DNA of 64,000 nt, from positions 1,777,615 to 1,841,614 of the forward strand of contig NZ_LR026978.1 in assembly GCF_900604315.1 (NCBI RefSeq), read 5' to 3'. Within the stretch, counting starts at the first letter, position 1. Each line of letters begins with the position of its first letter. Position numbers and translations under genes: made by a program. Positions 40,389 to 50,937 of the stretch are shown in pieces. The notes beneath the pieces are model-generated. The model searched no databases. It saw only the letters and a list, made by a program, of their open reading frames with translations, and was not told where the DNA came from. This DNA comes from [Erwinia] mediterraneensis. Its GTDB lineage: Bacteria; Pseudomonadota; Gammaproteobacteria; Enterobacterales; Enterobacteriaceae.

Positions 40389-41372
40389 TCAGGGAATCAG
40401 CAAACTTGAACCCTGTGTGGCCCGACTCTGCAGCGCCTGATGCGCTTTTGCCGCCTCTTTTAACGGGAAACGCTGTTGTTCGCTGACATTGACCTTGATT
40501 ACCCGACTGGCGATCAGTGAAAAAAGCTCATTGCTTGCCCGATCCAGTTCTTCGCGGTTCGTGATATAGCCAAACAGAGAAGGGCGGGTGACAAACAGCG
40601 AGCCCTTCTTATTCAGCACCGCGAGATCAACACCGGTCACCGGCCCGGAGGAGTTGCCAAAGCTGACCAGCAGTCCCTGACGATGCAGGCAATCCAGCGA
40701 GGCTTCCCAGGTATCTTTACCTACCGAGTCATACACCACGCGCACTTTTTTCCCGCCAGTCAGCTCGCTGACGCGCTGCGCAATATCCTCTTCCTGATAA
40801 TTGATGGTCGCCCAGGCGCCCGCCTCTTTAGCCAGCTGCGCTTTTTCCGCTGAGCCGACGGTGCCGATCAGATGGGCGCCCAGCGCTTTTGCCCACTGAC
40901 AGGCGATTAGCCCCACACCGCCGGCGGCGGCATGGAACAGGAAAACCTCATCCGGCTTGACCTCATAAGTCTGACGCAGCAGATACTGTACCGTGAGCCC
41001 TTTTAAAAAACAGGCGGCTGCCTGATCAAACGAGATGGCGTCCGGCAGGTGCGCCAGGCGATCTTCATGCACGTTATGCCACTCGCTGTAAGCGCCCAGC
41101 GCCGACTGCGCATACACCACGCGATCGCCAGGTTTAAAATGGCTGACGGCAGATCCCACCTTCTTCACCACGCCCGCGGCTTCGGTGCCCAGACCGGACG
41201 GCAATTCAGGTACAGGATAGAGCCCGCTACGCACATAGGTATCGATATAGTTCAGGCCAATCGCCTTATTCTCGACCTGCACTTCATGCTCAGCGGGATC
41301 GGCGATATCAAAGTCAACCCACTGCAGAACCTCAGGGCCGCCGTGTTCGTTGAACTGAATACGCTTTGCCAT
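40389..41372 (-). CDS. qorA: NADPH-dependent quinone oxidoreductase (zeta-crystallin type)
   Basis: A 327-residue medium-chain reductase without zinc ligands, the same length as E. coli QorA. It has NKAIGLNYIDTYVRSGLYP near 36-54, the nucleotide-binding HAAAGGVGLIACQWAKALG near 146-165, and ends in ATQGSSLLIP as in E. coli. It reduces quinones by one electron. It is divergent from dnaB with 96 bp between, the same arrangement as in E. coli. Confidence 0.96.
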   Translation of the reverse strand: MAKRIQFNEHGGPEVLQWVDFDIADPAEHEVQVENKAIGLNYIDTYVRSGLYPVPELPSGLGTEAAGVVKKVGSAVSHFKPGDRVVYAQSALGAYSEWHNVHEDRLAHLPDAISFDQAAACFLKGLTVQYLLRQTYEVKPDEVFLFHAAAGGVGLIACQWAKALGAHLIGTVGSAEKAQLAKEAGAWATINYQEEDIAQRVSELTGGKKVRVVYDSVGKDTWEASLDCLHRQGLLVSFGNSSGPVTGVDLAVLNKKGSLFVTRPSLFGYITNREELDRASNELFSLIASRVIKVNVSEQQRFPLKEAAKAHQALQSRATQGSSLLIP

Positions 41373-41468
41373 TTTTACTCCTGTGGATTATGCATCATGA
41401 GACGTGAGACAAGCGCCACAACAAGGTATACTGGCGCGTCCCTTCAGAATATCGGTATTGCATTCACT

Positions 41469-42875
41469 ATGGCAGGAAATAAACCCACCAACAAATCGAA
41501 CGAAACCCGTGATCGCCAGCTGGAAGGCATCAAGATGCCACCTCATTCGCTGGAAGCGGAGCAGTCGGTGCTCGGTGGGTTGATGCTGGACAATGAGCGC
41601 TGGGATAACGTTTCTGAGCGCGTCGTGGCAGAAGATTTCTTCAGCCGCCCGCATCGGCTGATCTTTTCTGAGATGCAGCGACTGCTGGAAGCGGGCCAGC
41701 CCATTGACCTGATCACCCTTTCCGAATCGCTGGAGACGCGCGGCGAACTGGAGATGTCAGGCGGTTTCGCCTATCTGGCTGAACTGGCGAAAAACACCCC
41801 CAGCGCGGCTAACATCAATGCCTACGCGGACATTGTGCGCGAACGTGCCGTGGTACGTGAGATGATCGCCGTCGCCAATCAGATCGCCGACGCCGGTTAC
41901 GATCCGCAAGGGCGCAGCAGTGAAGATCTGCTCGATTTCGCTGAATCCAACGTGTTTAAAATTGCGGAACAGCGTGCCAATAAAGATACCGGCCCGAAAA
42001 ATATTGAACAGATTCTGGAAGCGACCGTATCGCGTATTGAGTCGCTGTTCCAGACGCCGCACGATGGCGTAACCGGCGTCGATACTGGCTACCAGGATCT
42101 CAATAAGAAAACGGCCGGTCTGCAACGTTCCGACCTGATTATCGTCGCGGCGCGTCCTTCCATGGGGAAAACCACTTTCGCCATGAACCTGTGCGAAAAC
42201 GCGGCGATGCTGCAGGAAAAACCGGTGCTGATTTTCAGCCTCGAAATGCCCAGCGAGCAGATTATGATGCGTATGCTGGCTTCGCTGTCGCGCGTCGATC
42301 AGACACGTATCCGTACCGGCCAGCTGGACGATGAAGACTGGGCGCGTATCTCCGGCACCATGGGCATTCTGCTGGAGAAGAAAAACATTTTTATCGATGA
42401 TTCATCGGGCCTGACGCCTACTGAAGTGCGCTCACGTGCGCGTCGTATCTATCGTGAAAACGATGGTCTCAGCATGATCATGATCGATTACCTGCAGCTG
42501 ATGCGCGTACCTTCGCTCTCTGACAACCGTACGCTGGAAATTGCCGAGATTTCGCGCTCGCTCAAGGCGCTGGCGAAAGAGCTGAATGTGCCGGTGGTGG
42601 CGTTGTCGCAGCTTAACCGATCGCTGGAGCAGCGTGCCGATAAACGCCCGGTGAACTCCGACTTGCGTGAATCGGGCTCTATTGAACAGGATGCTGACCT
42701 GATTATGTTTATCTACCGTGATGAGGTTTATCACGAGAACAGCGATCTGAAAGGCATTGCCGAAATCATTATTGGTAAGCAACGTAACGGCCCGATTGGT
42801 ACGGTGCGCCTGACATTTAACGGTCAGTGGTCACGCTTCGATAATTACGCGGGTCCGCAGTACGACGACGAATAA
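41469..42875 (+). CDS. dnaB: Replicative DNA helicase DnaB
   Basis: A hexameric 5'-3' helicase at the replication fork. It has 468 residues (E. coli 471) when started at 41469 (MAGNKPTNK). The N-terminal primase-interacting domain begins with MPPHSLEAEQSVLGGLML. The RecA-like domain carries Walker A ARPSMGKTTFA near 228, Walker B MIMIDYLQLM near 335 and the DnaB motif RESGSIEQDADLIMFIYR. There is no intein. The long upstream extension of the frame to 41049 is antisense to qorA and is rejected. Confidence 0.98.
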   Translation: MAGNKPTNKSNETRDRQLEGIKMPPHSLEAEQSVLGGLMLDNERWDNVSERVVAEDFFSRPHRLIFSEMQRLLEAGQPIDLITLSESLETRGELEMSGGFAYLAELAKNTPSAANINAYADIVRERAVVREMIAVANQIADAGYDPQGRSSEDLLDFAESNVFKIAEQRANKDTGPKNIEQILEATVSRIESLFQTPHDGVTGVDTGYQDLNKKTAGLQRSDLIIVAARPSMGKTTFAMNLCENAAMLQEKPVLIFSLEMPSEQIMMRMLASLSRVDQTRIRTGQLDDEDWARISGTMGILLEKKNIFIDDSSGLTPTEVRSRARRIYRENDGLSMIMIDYLQLMRVPSLSDNRTLEIAEISRSLKALAKELNVPVVALSQLNRSLEQRADKRPVNSDLRESGSIEQDADLIMFIYRDEVYHENSDLKGIAEIIIGKQRNGPIGTVRLTFNGQWSRFDNYAGPQYDDE

Positions 42876-42916
42876 CGGCACGCGTCAGCGATACATTGCC
42901 TGACGCTTTCTGCAGA

Positions 42917-42939
42917 GAGATGCATACTTTGTGCATCTC
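42917..42939. repeat. Inverted repeat between dnaB and the Lrp-type gene
   Basis: GAGATGCA / TGCATCTC with a seven-base centre. It could end dnaB transcription weakly or be an operator for the following regulator. No T-run follows. Confidence 0.4.
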
Positions 42940-43019
42940 ATCAGAAAATAGTGTTGGACAACAGCAGCTTCCCCAGGGTTATCTGTAACCAAAGCGACAG
43001 TACACGCGCCGGAAACAGC

Positions 43020-43499
43020 ATGAACCACGTTGATAATTACGATTTAAAAATACTGACCTTATTGCAGGCGAATGGTCGTCTGACCAATCAGGAATTAAGT
43101 GATCTGGTTGGCCTGTCAGCCTCGCAATGTTCGCGGCGACGCATTAATCTCGAACAGCTGAATTTAATTTTGGGCTACCACGCCCGTCTCTCGCCGGACG
43201 CCATCGGCCTTGGCATGGTGGGGCTGATTGAGGTGCGTCTGATTAACCATACTCCGGAATATGTTGAGAGCTTTCATCGGATGGTGGAGCAGGAGGCGGC
43301 GATTGTCGACGCCTATAAAACCACCGGGGATGCCGATTATCTGCTGAAAGTGGCGGTTGCGGATCTCGCTTCGCTCAGCGCACTGATTAGCCAGTTGGTA
43401 GCCGGGCATCAGAGCGTGGCGCATGTCAAAACCTCTGTGGTACTGAACCGGTTGAAAGAGAATGGCTTAATGATGCTCCCGCAGCAAAAAATGCGCTAA
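43020..43499 (+). CDS. Lrp/AsnC-family transcriptional regulator
   Basis: A 159-residue regulator. The N-terminal helix-turn-helix is LDLVGLSASQCSRRR-like at residues 20-45 (LSDLVGLSASQCSRRRINL). The C-terminal RAM domain spans about 65-145, with TTGDADYLLKVAVADL. The start at 43020 has GGAAA upstream. It lies where E. coli has alr after dnaB, and is followed on the same strand by a YitT-family membrane protein gene. The effector, probably an amino acid, is unknown. Confidence 0.9.
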   Translation: MNHVDNYDLKILTLLQANGRLTNQELSDLVGLSASQCSRRRINLEQLNLILGYHARLSPDAIGLGMVGLIEVRLINHTPEYVESFHRMVEQEAAIVDAYKTTGDADYLLKVAVADLASLSALISQLVAGHQSVAHVKTSVVLNRLKENGLMMLPQQKMR

Positions 43500-43609
43500 A
43501 ACAGGGCGCGTTGCACTTATTTGGTGCACTGTCGGATACATAAATGCGCGAAATGCGCGCCTTTAAAGAGTTTTACGCATAAACTGGCGGAAAACGCGCT
43601 AAAATGCGC
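43489..43609. repeat. Four copies of AAATGCGC around the Lrp-yitT intergenic region
   Basis: AAATGCGC occurs at 43489, 43542, 43551 and 43602, all in the same orientation. The first is at the 3' end of the regulator gene and the rest are in the spacer. Two copies are directly adjacent (9-bp period). Spaced, same-face repeats could be binding sites for the Lrp-type regulator, or chance in a short region. Confidence 0.45.
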
Positions 43610-43739
43610 ACAAAAATATTCATTAAAGTTCCTGTATTATCAAAAGGATATCTGATGACACCCTGGCGCGAGGGCAGATAACGTCCATTATGGTGCAATT
43701 TTTGCATTTGAATGGCGTCAATTGTCATGAGATAAAACC

Positions 43740-44354
43740 ATGGATAACGTTGTTCAACCCGTCACTGTTCCCCATTCTCGTCTTGAAGATGCGCTGGCTA
43801 TGGTGCTCGGTACGCTGATGGTTTCATTTGGCGTGATTATGCTGAAACAGGCAGGGGCGCTGACCGGCAGCACCGCCGGTATCGCTTTCCTGATCAGCTA
43901 TCTCTCTTCCTGCTCTTTCGGCAGTGCGTTTTTTCTCATCAACCTGCCGTTTTACTGGCTGGCGGTGCGCCGGATGGGCTGGGAATTTACGCTGAAAACC
44001 TTCTGCGCCGTGGGCCTGGTATCGCTGTTTACCCATCTGCATCCGCTGTTTATTCATTTTTCTGAACTGAATCCTTTTTATGCGACACTGTTCGGTAACA
44101 TCGTGATGGGAATTGGGTTTATAGTGTTATTCCGTCATAAAGCCAGCCTCGGGGGCATCAATATCCTGGCGCTCTGGCTGCAGGATCGCTTTGGCATACG
44201 CGCCGGTAAGCTGCAGATGGCGGTAGATACCTGCGTGGTTTTCGCCTCGCTGTTTGTGGTTTCTGTGCCCATGCTGCTCGCCTCGGTGGCGGGCGCGATA
44301 ATACTCAATTTGATTATTGCTATGAATCACCGTCCTGGACGCTACAGAGTCTGA
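43740..44354 (+). CDS. YitT-family inner-membrane protein
   Basis: A 204-residue protein with five to six hydrophobic segments. It begins with LGTLMVSFGVIMLKQAGALTG and has the family motif GSTAGIAFLISYLS near 43; KASLGGINILALWLQD lies near 137. The YitT (DUF161) family has no firmly established function. Its position after the Lrp-type gene suggests it is that regulator's target, possibly a small-molecule exporter; this is inference. Confidence 0.8.
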   Translation: MDNVVQPVTVPHSRLEDALAMVLGTLMVSFGVIMLKQAGALTGSTAGIAFLISYLSSCSFGSAFFLINLPFYWLAVRRMGWEFTLKTFCAVGLVSLFTHLHPLFIHFSELNPFYATLFGNIVMGIGFIVLFRHKASLGGINILALWLQDRFGIRAGKLQMAVDTCVVFASLFVVSVPMLLASVAGAIILNLIIAMNHRPGRYRV

Positions 44355-44396
44355 GGACGTCGGGATTCTCTTTTTCTCAACCAGGAGATGTGCACC

Positions 44397-45590
44397 GTGT
44401 TTCAAAACGTTGATGCCTACGCCGGCGATCCGATTCTTTCATTGATGGAAACCTTTAAACAGGATCCGCGCGAACACAAAGTGAATCTGAGTATCGGCCT
44501 CTATTACAATGAACAGGGCATCGTTCCCCAGCTTCAGGCGGTGGCGGCGGCAGAGGAGCGGCTGAAAGCGGTATCCCATGACGCGACCCTCTATCTGCCA
44601 ATTGAAGGCCTGCCAGCCTACCGTCACGCCATTGCGCCATTGTTGTTTGGTGCCGATCATCCGGTGCTGACCGCAGGGCGTATCGCGTCAATTCAGACGC
44701 TGGGGGGATCCGGCGCGTTGAAAGTGGGTGCCGATTTCCTGAAACGTTACTTCCCGCAGTCAAAAGTCTGGGTCAGCGATCCCACCTGGGAAAACCATGT
44801 GGCGATTTTTGCCGGGGCTGGTTTCGAGGTCAGCACCTATCCCTGGTACGACACGGAAACCAATGGCGTGAAGTTTGACGCCTTCCTGGCTAAGCTGAAA
44901 ACCCTGCCACCACAGAGTATTGTGTTGCTGCACCCCTGCTGCCACAACCCGACCGGGGCAGACCTGACGACTGCGCAGTGGGATGAAACCGTCGAGGTGC
45001 TGAAGGCGCAGCAGTTGATTCCGTTCCTGGATATCGCTTATCAGGGCTTTGGCGCAGGTATGGAAGAGGATGCCTATGCCATCCGCGCCATCGCTACCGC
45101 TGGTTTGCCTGCGCTGGTCAGCAACTCCTTCTCCAAAATTTTCTCGCTGTATGGCGAGCGCGTCGGCGGCTTGTCCATTGTCTGCGACAGCGCTGAAGAG
45201 GCGGGCCGCGTGCTGGGTCAGCTCAAGGCGACTGTACGTCGCAACTACTCCAACCCACCCAATTTTGGTGCGCAGCTGGTCTCCTGCGTGCTGAATGATG
45301 AGGCGCTTAAGGCGAGCTGGCTGGCGGAAGTGGAAGCGATGCGTCTGCGTATTCTGGAGATGCGTCAGTCGCTGGTAGCGGTACTGCGTCAGGCGCTGCC
45401 GGGCAAAAATTTCGATTACCTGCTGAAGCAAAACGGTATGTTCAGCTACACCGGCCTCAGCGCGCAGCAGGTTGATCGCCTGCGTGATGAATTTGGCGTC
45501 TATCTGATCGCCAGTGGTCGCATGTGTGTTGCCGGTCTGAACAGCAAAAACGTGCATCAGGTGGCTGAGGCGTTTGCCGCCGTCATGTAA
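44397..45590 (+). CDS. tyrB: Aromatic-amino-acid aminotransferase
   Basis: A PLP enzyme catalysing the last step of tyrosine, phenylalanine and leucine synthesis. The GTG at 44397 is preceded by AGGAGA at good spacing and gives 397 residues, the E. coli length; E. coli tyrB also starts with GTG. The ATG at 44388 is too close to the ribosome-binding site. The PLP lysine is in [16 protein letters not shown] near 247, with HPCCHNPTG near 190 and Arg in the C-terminal [10 protein letters not shown] see no TyrR box in the 42-bp gap to the preceding gene. Confidence 0.96.
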   Translation: MFQNVDAYAGDPILSLMETFKQDPREHKVNLSIGLYYNEQGIVPQLQAVAAAEERLKAVSHDATLYLPIEGLPAYRHAIAPLLFGADHPVLTAGRIASIQTLGGSGALKVGADFLKRYFPQSKVWVSDPTWENHVAIFAGAGFEVSTYPWYDTETNGVKFDAFLAKLKTLPPQSIVLLHPCCHNPTGADLTTAQWDETVEVLKAQQLIPFLDIAYQGFGAGMEEDAYAIRAIATAGLPALVSNSFSKIFSLYGERVGGLSIVCDSAEEAGRVLGQLKATVRRNYSNPPNFGAQLVSCVLNDEALKASWLAEVEAMRLRILEMRQSLVAVLRQALPGKNFDYLLKQNGMFSYTGLSAQQVDRLRDEFGVYLIASGRMCVAGLNSKNVHQVAEAFAAVM

Positions 45591-45610
45591 ACCATCCGGT
45601 CTTGCGATAA

Positions 45611-45650
45611 TAAAAAAGCCGTCAGACGCTGAGCCTGGCGGCTTTTTTTA
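45611..45650 (+). terminator. tyrB intrinsic terminator
   Basis: GCCGTCA pairs with TGGCGGC (one G-U) flanked by A- and T-runs, giving a stem with TTTTTTT after it. Confidence 0.88.
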
Positions 45651-45728
45651 TCTATTCTTTGCGCAGGGTTTACCTTTTAGCAACATGCTGCACACTTAAG
45701 AGGGATGAGTCATTCAGGAAGAGAAAGC

Positions 45729-46145
45729 ATGTGGTATCAACAAACGTTAACGCTCAGCGCAAAAACGCGGGGATTTCACCTGGTCACTGAGGAGATTGTC
45801 GGACAGATTCGTCCGCTGGCGGAAGTACAAACCGGTTTACTGCATTTGTTATTGCAGCATACCTCGGCCTCACTCACCCTCAATGAAAATTGCGACCCCA
45901 CCGTGCGCAGCGATATGGAGCAACATTTTATGCGTCACGTACCGGAAAATGCCCCTTACCAGCACGACTATGAAGGACCAGACGATATGCCTGCACATAT
46001 CAAATCATCGCTGCTGGGGGTGTCGCTATTGCTGCCGGTCAGCCGTGGACGGCTGGTTTTAGGCACCTGGCAGGGTATCTGGCTCGGCGAACACCGTATC
46101 CATGGCGGTCCGCGACATATTGTCGCTACGCTACAAGGAGAATAA
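45729..46145 (+). CDS. yjbQ: YjbQ, UPF0047 family protein
   Basis: A 138-residue cytoplasmic protein when started at 45729 (MWYQQTLTL), the E. coli length and N-terminus. Conserved stretches are [14 protein letters not shown] and [12 protein letters not shown]. The family has reported thiamin phosphate synthase side activity, but its true role is unclear. yjbR begins 2 bp later. Confidence 0.93.
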   Translation: MWYQQTLTLSAKTRGFHLVTEEIVGQIRPLAEVQTGLLHLLLQHTSASLTLNENCDPTVRSDMEQHFMRHVPENAPYQHDYEGPDDMPAHIKSSLLGVSLLLPVSRGRLVLGTWQGIWLGEHRIHGGPRHIVATLQGE

Positions 46146-46147
46146 CA

Positions 46148-46489
46148 ATGAACATTTCGGATCTACTGGTCTACTGCATGAATAAACCGGGCGCTGAGCA
46201 GAGTGAGCACAGCGACTGGCAAGCCACCCAGGTTAAAACAGACGGCGTGCTGTTTGCCATGGTGCATGAAGTGAAAGGACGTCCGGCTCTCTCGCTGAAA
46301 ACCACGCCAGCACTGGCGGAACTGTTGCGGGATGAGCACAGCGATGTGTTTCCCAGTGAACACCTCAACAAAACGCACTGGAGTACGCTGTTTCTCGATG
46401 GGGCACTGAAGGATTCGCAAATCTACTACCTGGTCGATGCCTCTTTTCAGCAGGCTATGGGCAGCAAAGCTTCTGGCGCAGGGGGGTAG
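46148..46489 (+). CDS. yjbR: YjbR, MmcQ/YjbR-family DNA-binding-like protein
   Basis: A 113-residue protein (E. coli 118) of the cyclotide-fold MmcQ/YjbR family. The core motifs are KPGAEQSEHSDWQATQVK and HLNKTHWSTLFLDG near 80. It forms an operon with yjbQ, 2 bp apart. Some family members bind DNA, but function is unproven. Confidence 0.9.
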   Translation: MNISDLLVYCMNKPGAEQSEHSDWQATQVKTDGVLFAMVHEVKGRPALSLKTTPALAELLRDEHSDVFPSEHLNKTHWSTLFLDGALKDSQIYYLVDASFQQAMGSKASGAGG

Positions 46490-46521
46490 ATTCAGGCATA
46501 TCGCCTGGCTGGGGTAGAGAG

Positions 46522-46545
46522 GTCCTCTCCCGTCGGGGAGAGGAC
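46522..46545 (-). terminator. Hairpin between yjbR and the alcohol dehydrogenase gene
   Basis: GTCCTCTCCC / GGGAGAGGAC forms a perfect 10-bp stem with a GTCG loop between converging genes. No T-run on either side. Confidence 0.5.
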
Positions 46546-46556
46546 TGAACAGCCTG

Positions 46557-47621
46557 TCAGGCTGCGCTTTCTTCACGCAGTGTATTGATATCGATAACAA
46601 AGCGGTATTTCACATCGCTTTTCAGCATACGCTCATAAGCTTCGTTGATCTGATTCATCGCGATCATTTCAATATCAGAGGTGATACCGTGTTTGCCGCA
46701 GAAATCGAGCATTTCCTGAGTTTCGGCGATGCCGCCAATCAGGGAACCGGCAATGCTGCGACGTTTCATGATCAGGTTAAACACCTGCGGAGCCGGGTGA
46801 TCGTGTTCCGGTGCGCCTACCAGCGTCATGGTGCCATCGCGTTTCAGCAGAGCGATAAAGGGGTTCAGGTCGTGTTGAGCCGCCACGGTATTCAGAATAA
46901 AATCGAAGCTGTTGGTATGCTGCGCCATCTGGTCGGGATCTTTTGATACCACCACTTCATCAGCGCCCAGACGTTTCCCGTCCTCGATTTTTGATGGTGA
47001 GGTGGTAAACAGCACCACATGTGCACCCATCGCATGCGCCAGCTTCACACCCATGTGGCCAAGGCCGCCCAGGCCAACGATACCTACTTTTTTGCCCGGC
47101 CCGGTGTTCCAGTGACGCAGCGGAGAGTAAGTGGTGATACCGGCGCACAGCAGCGGCGCAACGCCGGCCAGCTCCAGATTCTCCGGTACACGCAGCACGA
47201 AGTCTTCATGAACCACCACGCTGGTTGAATAGCCGCCGTAGGTAATGGCGCCGGTTTCACGATCTTCGCCGTTGTAAGTGCCTACAAAGCCTTCTTCGCA
47301 ATACTGCTCCAGCCCTTCCTGGCAGCTCGGACAACTGCGGCAGGAATCCACCATACAACCCACGCCTACCAGATCGCCGGGTTTATATTTCTGGCTGTGC
47401 GCGCCAACCGCGGTGACGCGGCCAACAATTTCATGACCTGGCACGACCGGATAGATAGTGTTTTTCCATTCGTTGCGCGCCTGATGCAGGTCGGAATGGC
47501 AAACACCGCAGAACAGCACCTCAATCTGTACATCATGAGCGCGCAGCTCGCGCGGCTTATAGTCAAAAGGCGCGAGTTTAGCTTGTGCGTTTTGAGCGGC
47601 ATAGGCATGCGTAATATTCAT
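46557..47621 (-). CDS. Zinc-dependent NADP alcohol/aldehyde dehydrogenase, YahK-like
   Basis: A 354-residue medium-chain dehydrogenase of the cinnamyl-alcohol-dehydrogenase type. The catalytic zinc ligands are in CGVCHSDLHQ near 38-45 and GHEIVGRV near 63. Structural zinc cysteines are in CRSCPSCQEGLEQYC near 93-107. The cofactor site is GLGGLGHMGVKLAHAMG near 182. It most resembles YahK, a broad aldehyde reductase. It is a single gene, convergent with yjbQR, and is not in this place in E. coli. Confidence 0.9.
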   Translation of the reverse strand: MNITHAYAAQNAQAKLAPFDYKPRELRAHDVQIEVLFCGVCHSDLHQARNEWKNTIYPVVPGHEIVGRVTAVGAHSQKYKPGDLVGVGCMVDSCRSCPSCQEGLEQYCEEGFVGTYNGEDRETGAITYGGYSTSVVVHEDFVLRVPENLELAGVAPLLCAGITTYSPLRHWNTGPGKKVGIVGLGGLGHMGVKLAHAMGAHVVLFTTSPSKIEDGKRLGADEVVVSKDPDQMAQHTNSFDFILNTVAAQHDLNPFIALLKRDGTMTLVGAPEHDHPAPQVFNLIMKRRSIAGSLIGGIAETQEMLDFCGKHGITSDIEMIAMNQINEAYERMLKSDVKYRFVIDINTLREESAA

Positions 47622-47842
47622 GGTGTCTCCGTTTCAATGTGTCATGAGTAAGTAATTCGGTGAAGCGTACCGGCAGCTGCCCGCATATGACTGGGTGGTG
47701 CCAGCGGCACGTAAAGGGAGAGCGTCAGGCTATCTCCGTTATTGCGGGACAGTGTTAAGGATAGTCAGGGAAAGGGACAGACGATATACCTGAATATGTC
47801 TAAATCTTGCCTGTTTCTGCAATTGTCTGGCGAAAACGGCAG

Positions 47843-47873
47843 TGGAAAAGCGGAGCCAGCAGGGCGCTGGCTC
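47843..47873 (-). terminator. Likely uvrA terminator
   Basis: GAGCCAGC / GCTGGCTC with an AGGGC loop; on the minus strand it is followed by CGCTTTTCC. It lies 10 bp past the uvrA stop. Confidence 0.6.
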
Positions 47874-47882
47874 ACAGAGAAA

Positions 47883-50711
47883 TTACTTTTTCAGCAAAGG
47901 CTTAAGAAAGCGTGCCGTATGCGATTTTTCACAGTTGGCCACGGTTTCCGGCGTACCGGCCACCAGAATCTCACCGCCGCCGCTGCCGCCTTCCGGACCC
48001 AAATCAACAATCCAGTCGGCAGTTTTGATCACGTCCAGGTTATGCTCAATCACCACAATGGTATTACCCTGATCGCGCAGCTGATGCAGTACCGCCAGCA
48101 GTTGTTGAATATCCGCAAAGTGCAGACCGGTGGTCGGCTCATCAAGGATATAGAGCGTCTGACCGGTTCCCCGTTTCGACAGCTCGCGCGCCAGCTTCAC
48201 GCGCTGCGCCTCACCGCCTGACAGGGTGGTCGCGGACTGACCAAGGCGAATATAAGAGAGCCCCACGTCGATCAGCGTCTGCAACTTACGCGCCAGCGCA
48301 GGCACCGCCTCGAAGAAATCACGCGCCTCTTCGATCGTCATTTCCAGCACTTCGTGAATGCTTTTGCCTTTGTACTTAATCTCCAGCGTTTCGCGGTTAT
48401 AGCGCTTGCCTTTGCACTGATCGCAGGGGACATAGATATCGGGCAGAAAGTGCATCTCAACCTTGATCACGCCGTCGCCCTGACAGGCCTCACAGCGGCC
48501 GCCGCGCACGTTAAAACTGAAACGCCCCGGATTGTAGCCGCGCGAACGCGCTTCTGGTACGCCAGCAAACAGCTCGCGCACAGGCGTAAAGACGCCGGTG
48601 TAGGTCGCCGGGTTGGAGCGTGGTGTACGACCGATCGGGCTCTGATCGATATCGATCACCTTGTCGAAATGCTCCAGACCGCTGATCTCACGATAGGGCG
48701 CGATCTCGCCGCTGGTGGCGCCGTTCAGCTGACGCTGCGCAATAGGGAACAGCGTATCGTTGATCAGGGTCGACTTACCGGAGCCGGAGACGCCGGTAAT
48801 ACAGGTAAACAGGCCCACCGGCAGCGTCAGCGTCACATCCTTCAGGTTGTTGCCGCGCGCTCCCGTCAGCTTCAGCACTTTCGTCGGGTCGCCTTTGACG
48901 CGTTCGGCAGGAACGGCTATCTCACGTTTCCCGCTGAGGAACTGGCCGGTAAGCGACTCCTCCCGCGCCATAATCTCCTCAACGGTACCCTCCGCCACAA
49001 TCTGACCGCCATGAACGCCGGCGCCCGGGCCGATATCGATCACGTGATCGGCGGCGCGGATGGCATCTTCATCATGCTCAACCACAATCACGGTATTGCC
49101 GAGATCGCGCAGGTGAACCAGCGTGCTGAGTAAGCGTTCGTTATCGCGCTGGTGTAAGCCAATGGAGGGTTCATCCAGCACATACATCACGCCTACCAGC
49201 CCGGCGCCAATCTGGCTGGCCAGGCGGATACGCTGCGCCTCGCCCCCGGAGAGGGTTTCAGCGGATCGTGACATCGAGAGATAGTTCAGACCCACGTTCA
49301 CCAGGAAGCTGAGGCGATCGCCAATCTCTTTCAGCACTTTTTCGGCGATTTTGGCCCGCTGGCCGCTGAGCTTCAGGTTACGGAAAAAATCCATCGCATG
49401 ACCGATGCTCATCTCGGAGATGGTCGGCAGATTGGTGTTTTCCACAAACACATGACGCGCTTCACGGCGCAGACGGGTGCCGTCACAGGTGGTACAGGCG
49501 CGGTTGCTGATAAATTTCGCCAGTTCTTCCCGGACTGCGGTCGATTCAGTCTCTTTATAGCGGCGCTCCATATTATGCAGCACCCCTTCAAAGGGATGAC
49601 GACGCACCGAGGTATCGCCGCGATCGTTAATATATTTGAATTCAATGCTCTCTTTGCCAGAGCCGTAAAGGATCACCTGTTGCGCTCTGTCACTCAGGCT
49701 ATTAAACGGGGCTTCGACATCAAACTTGAGATGTTCTGCCAGCGAGCGCAGCATCTGGAAATAGTAGAAGTTACGGCGATCCCAGCCACGAATCGCACCG
49801 CCCGCCAGCGACAGTTCAGGGTTCTGCACCACGCGTTCGGGATCGAAATATTGCTGCACGCCCAGACCGTCACAGGTGGGGCAGGCGCCGGCCGGGTTAT
49901 TAAAGGAGAACAGGCGCGGTTCCAGTTCGCGCATGCTGTAGCCGCAAATCGGGCAGGCGAAGTTGGCCGAGAACAGCAGTTCTTCGGCATCGGCCTCATC
50001 CATATCCGCCACGATGGCGCTGCCGCCGGAGAGCTCCAGCGTGGTTTCAAACGACTCCGCCAGACGCGTCGCCAGATCCTCACGTACCTTAAAACGATCG
50101 ACCACCACTTCAATGGTGTGTTTTTTCTGCAGCTCCAGCTTCGGCGGATCAGAGAGATCACACACTTCGCCATCGATGCGCGCGCGGATATAGCCCTGCG
50201 CCGCCAGGTTTTCCAGCGTTTTGGTGTGTTCGCCTTTACGATCTTTCACCACCGGGGCGAGCAGCATCAGACGGCGGCCTTCCGGCTGTGACAGCACCTG
50301 ATCGACCATCTGGCTCACGGTTTGCGCCGCCAGCGGCACATCATGATCCGGGCAGCGCGGTTCGCCCACGCGGGCAAACAGCAGACGCAGGTAGTCGTGA
50401 ATTTCAGTAATGGTACCCACGGTGGAACGCGGGTTGTGCGACGTCGATTTCTGTTCGATTGAAATCGCCGGCGAGAGCCCTTCGATATGATCGACGTCCG
50501 GCTTCTCCATCAGGGAAAGAAACTGGCGGGCATAGGCGGAGAGCGACTCAACATAGCGACGCTGACCTTCGGCATATAGCGTATCAAACGCCAGCGAAGA
50601 TTTACCGGAACCTGACAGGCCGGTGATCACGATCAGCTTGTCGCGAGGGATGATCAGGTTGATGTTTTTTAAATTATGGGTGCGGGCACCACGGACTTCT
50701 ATCTTATCCAT
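47883..50711 (-). CDS. uvrA: Excinuclease ABC subunit A
   Basis: The DNA damage sensor of nucleotide excision repair, an ABC ATPase dimer. It has 942 residues (E. coli 940). Two Walker A motifs are seen, GLSGSGKSS near 31 and GVSGSGKST near 640, with two LSGGEAQR signatures near 490 and 830. Zinc modules are CPICGYS...CPTC near 255-280 and CEACQGDG...CDQC near 740-765. It is divergent from ssb, with a LexA box between them, as in E. coli. Confidence 0.98.
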   Translation of the reverse strand: MDKIEVRGARTHNLKNINLIIPRDKLIVITGLSGSGKSSLAFDTLYAEGQRRYVESLSAYARQFLSLMEKPDVDHIEGLSPAISIEQKSTSHNPRSTVGTITEIHDYLRLLFARVGEPRCPDHDVPLAAQTVSQMVDQVLSQPEGRRLMLLAPVVKDRKGEHTKTLENLAAQGYIRARIDGEVCDLSDPPKLELQKKHTIEVVVDRFKVREDLATRLAESFETTLELSGGSAIVADMDEADAEELLFSANFACPICGYSMRELEPRLFSFNNPAGACPTCDGLGVQQYFDPERVVQNPELSLAGGAIRGWDRRNFYYFQMLRSLAEHLKFDVEAPFNSLSDRAQQVILYGSGKESIEFKYINDRGDTSVRRHPFEGVLHNMERRYKETESTAVREELAKFISNRACTTCDGTRLRREARHVFVENTNLPTISEMSIGHAMDFFRNLKLSGQRAKIAEKVLKEIGDRLSFLVNVGLNYLSMSRSAETLSGGEAQRIRLASQIGAGLVGVMYVLDEPSIGLHQRDNERLLSTLVHLRDLGNTVIVVEHDEDAIRAADHVIDIGPGAGVHGGQIVAEGTVEEIMAREESLTGQFLSGKREIAVPAERVKGDPTKVLKLTGARGNNLKDVTLTLPVGLFTCITGVSGSGKSTLINDTLFPIAQRQLNGATSGEIAPYREISGLEHFDKVIDIDQSPIGRTPRSNPATYTGVFTPVRELFAGVPEARSRGYNPGRFSFNVRGGRCEACQGDGVIKVEMHFLPDIYVPCDQCKGKRYNRETLEIKYKGKSIHEVLEMTIEEARDFFEAVPALARKLQTLIDVGLSYIRLGQSATTLSGGEAQRVKLARELSKRGTGQTLYILDEPTTGLHFADIQQLLAVLHQLRDQGNTIVVIEHNLDVIKTADWIVDLGPEGGSGGGEILVAGTPETVANCEKSHTARFLKPLLKK

Positions 50712-50794
50712 TCACATTTCCCGGATTAGCAGCACTCGCCATGCCTTGCCGACACGGCCAGAAGAAACACATCATTATGGCATAAAAAATAACC

Positions 50795-50810
50795 TGAATA
50801 AATATCCAGT
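50795..50810. promoter_or_regulatory. LexA (SOS) box shared by uvrA and ssb
   Basis: Read on the minus strand it is CTGGATATTTATTCAG, with CTG-N10-CAG spacing. It closely resembles the E. coli uvrA box CTGTATATTCATTCAG and lies 84 bp upstream of uvrA. Confidence 0.85.
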
Positions 50811-50937
50811 ACTCTCTTGCAAAGCAGCAACGGGAGAATCAAAATTGGAACCCAGCTCGAAACCAGGACTCACAGGTTGTGACGTGGTAGAATTAACCGT
50901 TTAGACTTAATGCAATAACTTATCGGGAGACACCAAC

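Noticed and set aside
41049..41468. N-terminal extension of dnaB by 140 codons
   Set aside because: It lies antisense to qorA; the standard DnaB N-terminus starts at 41469.
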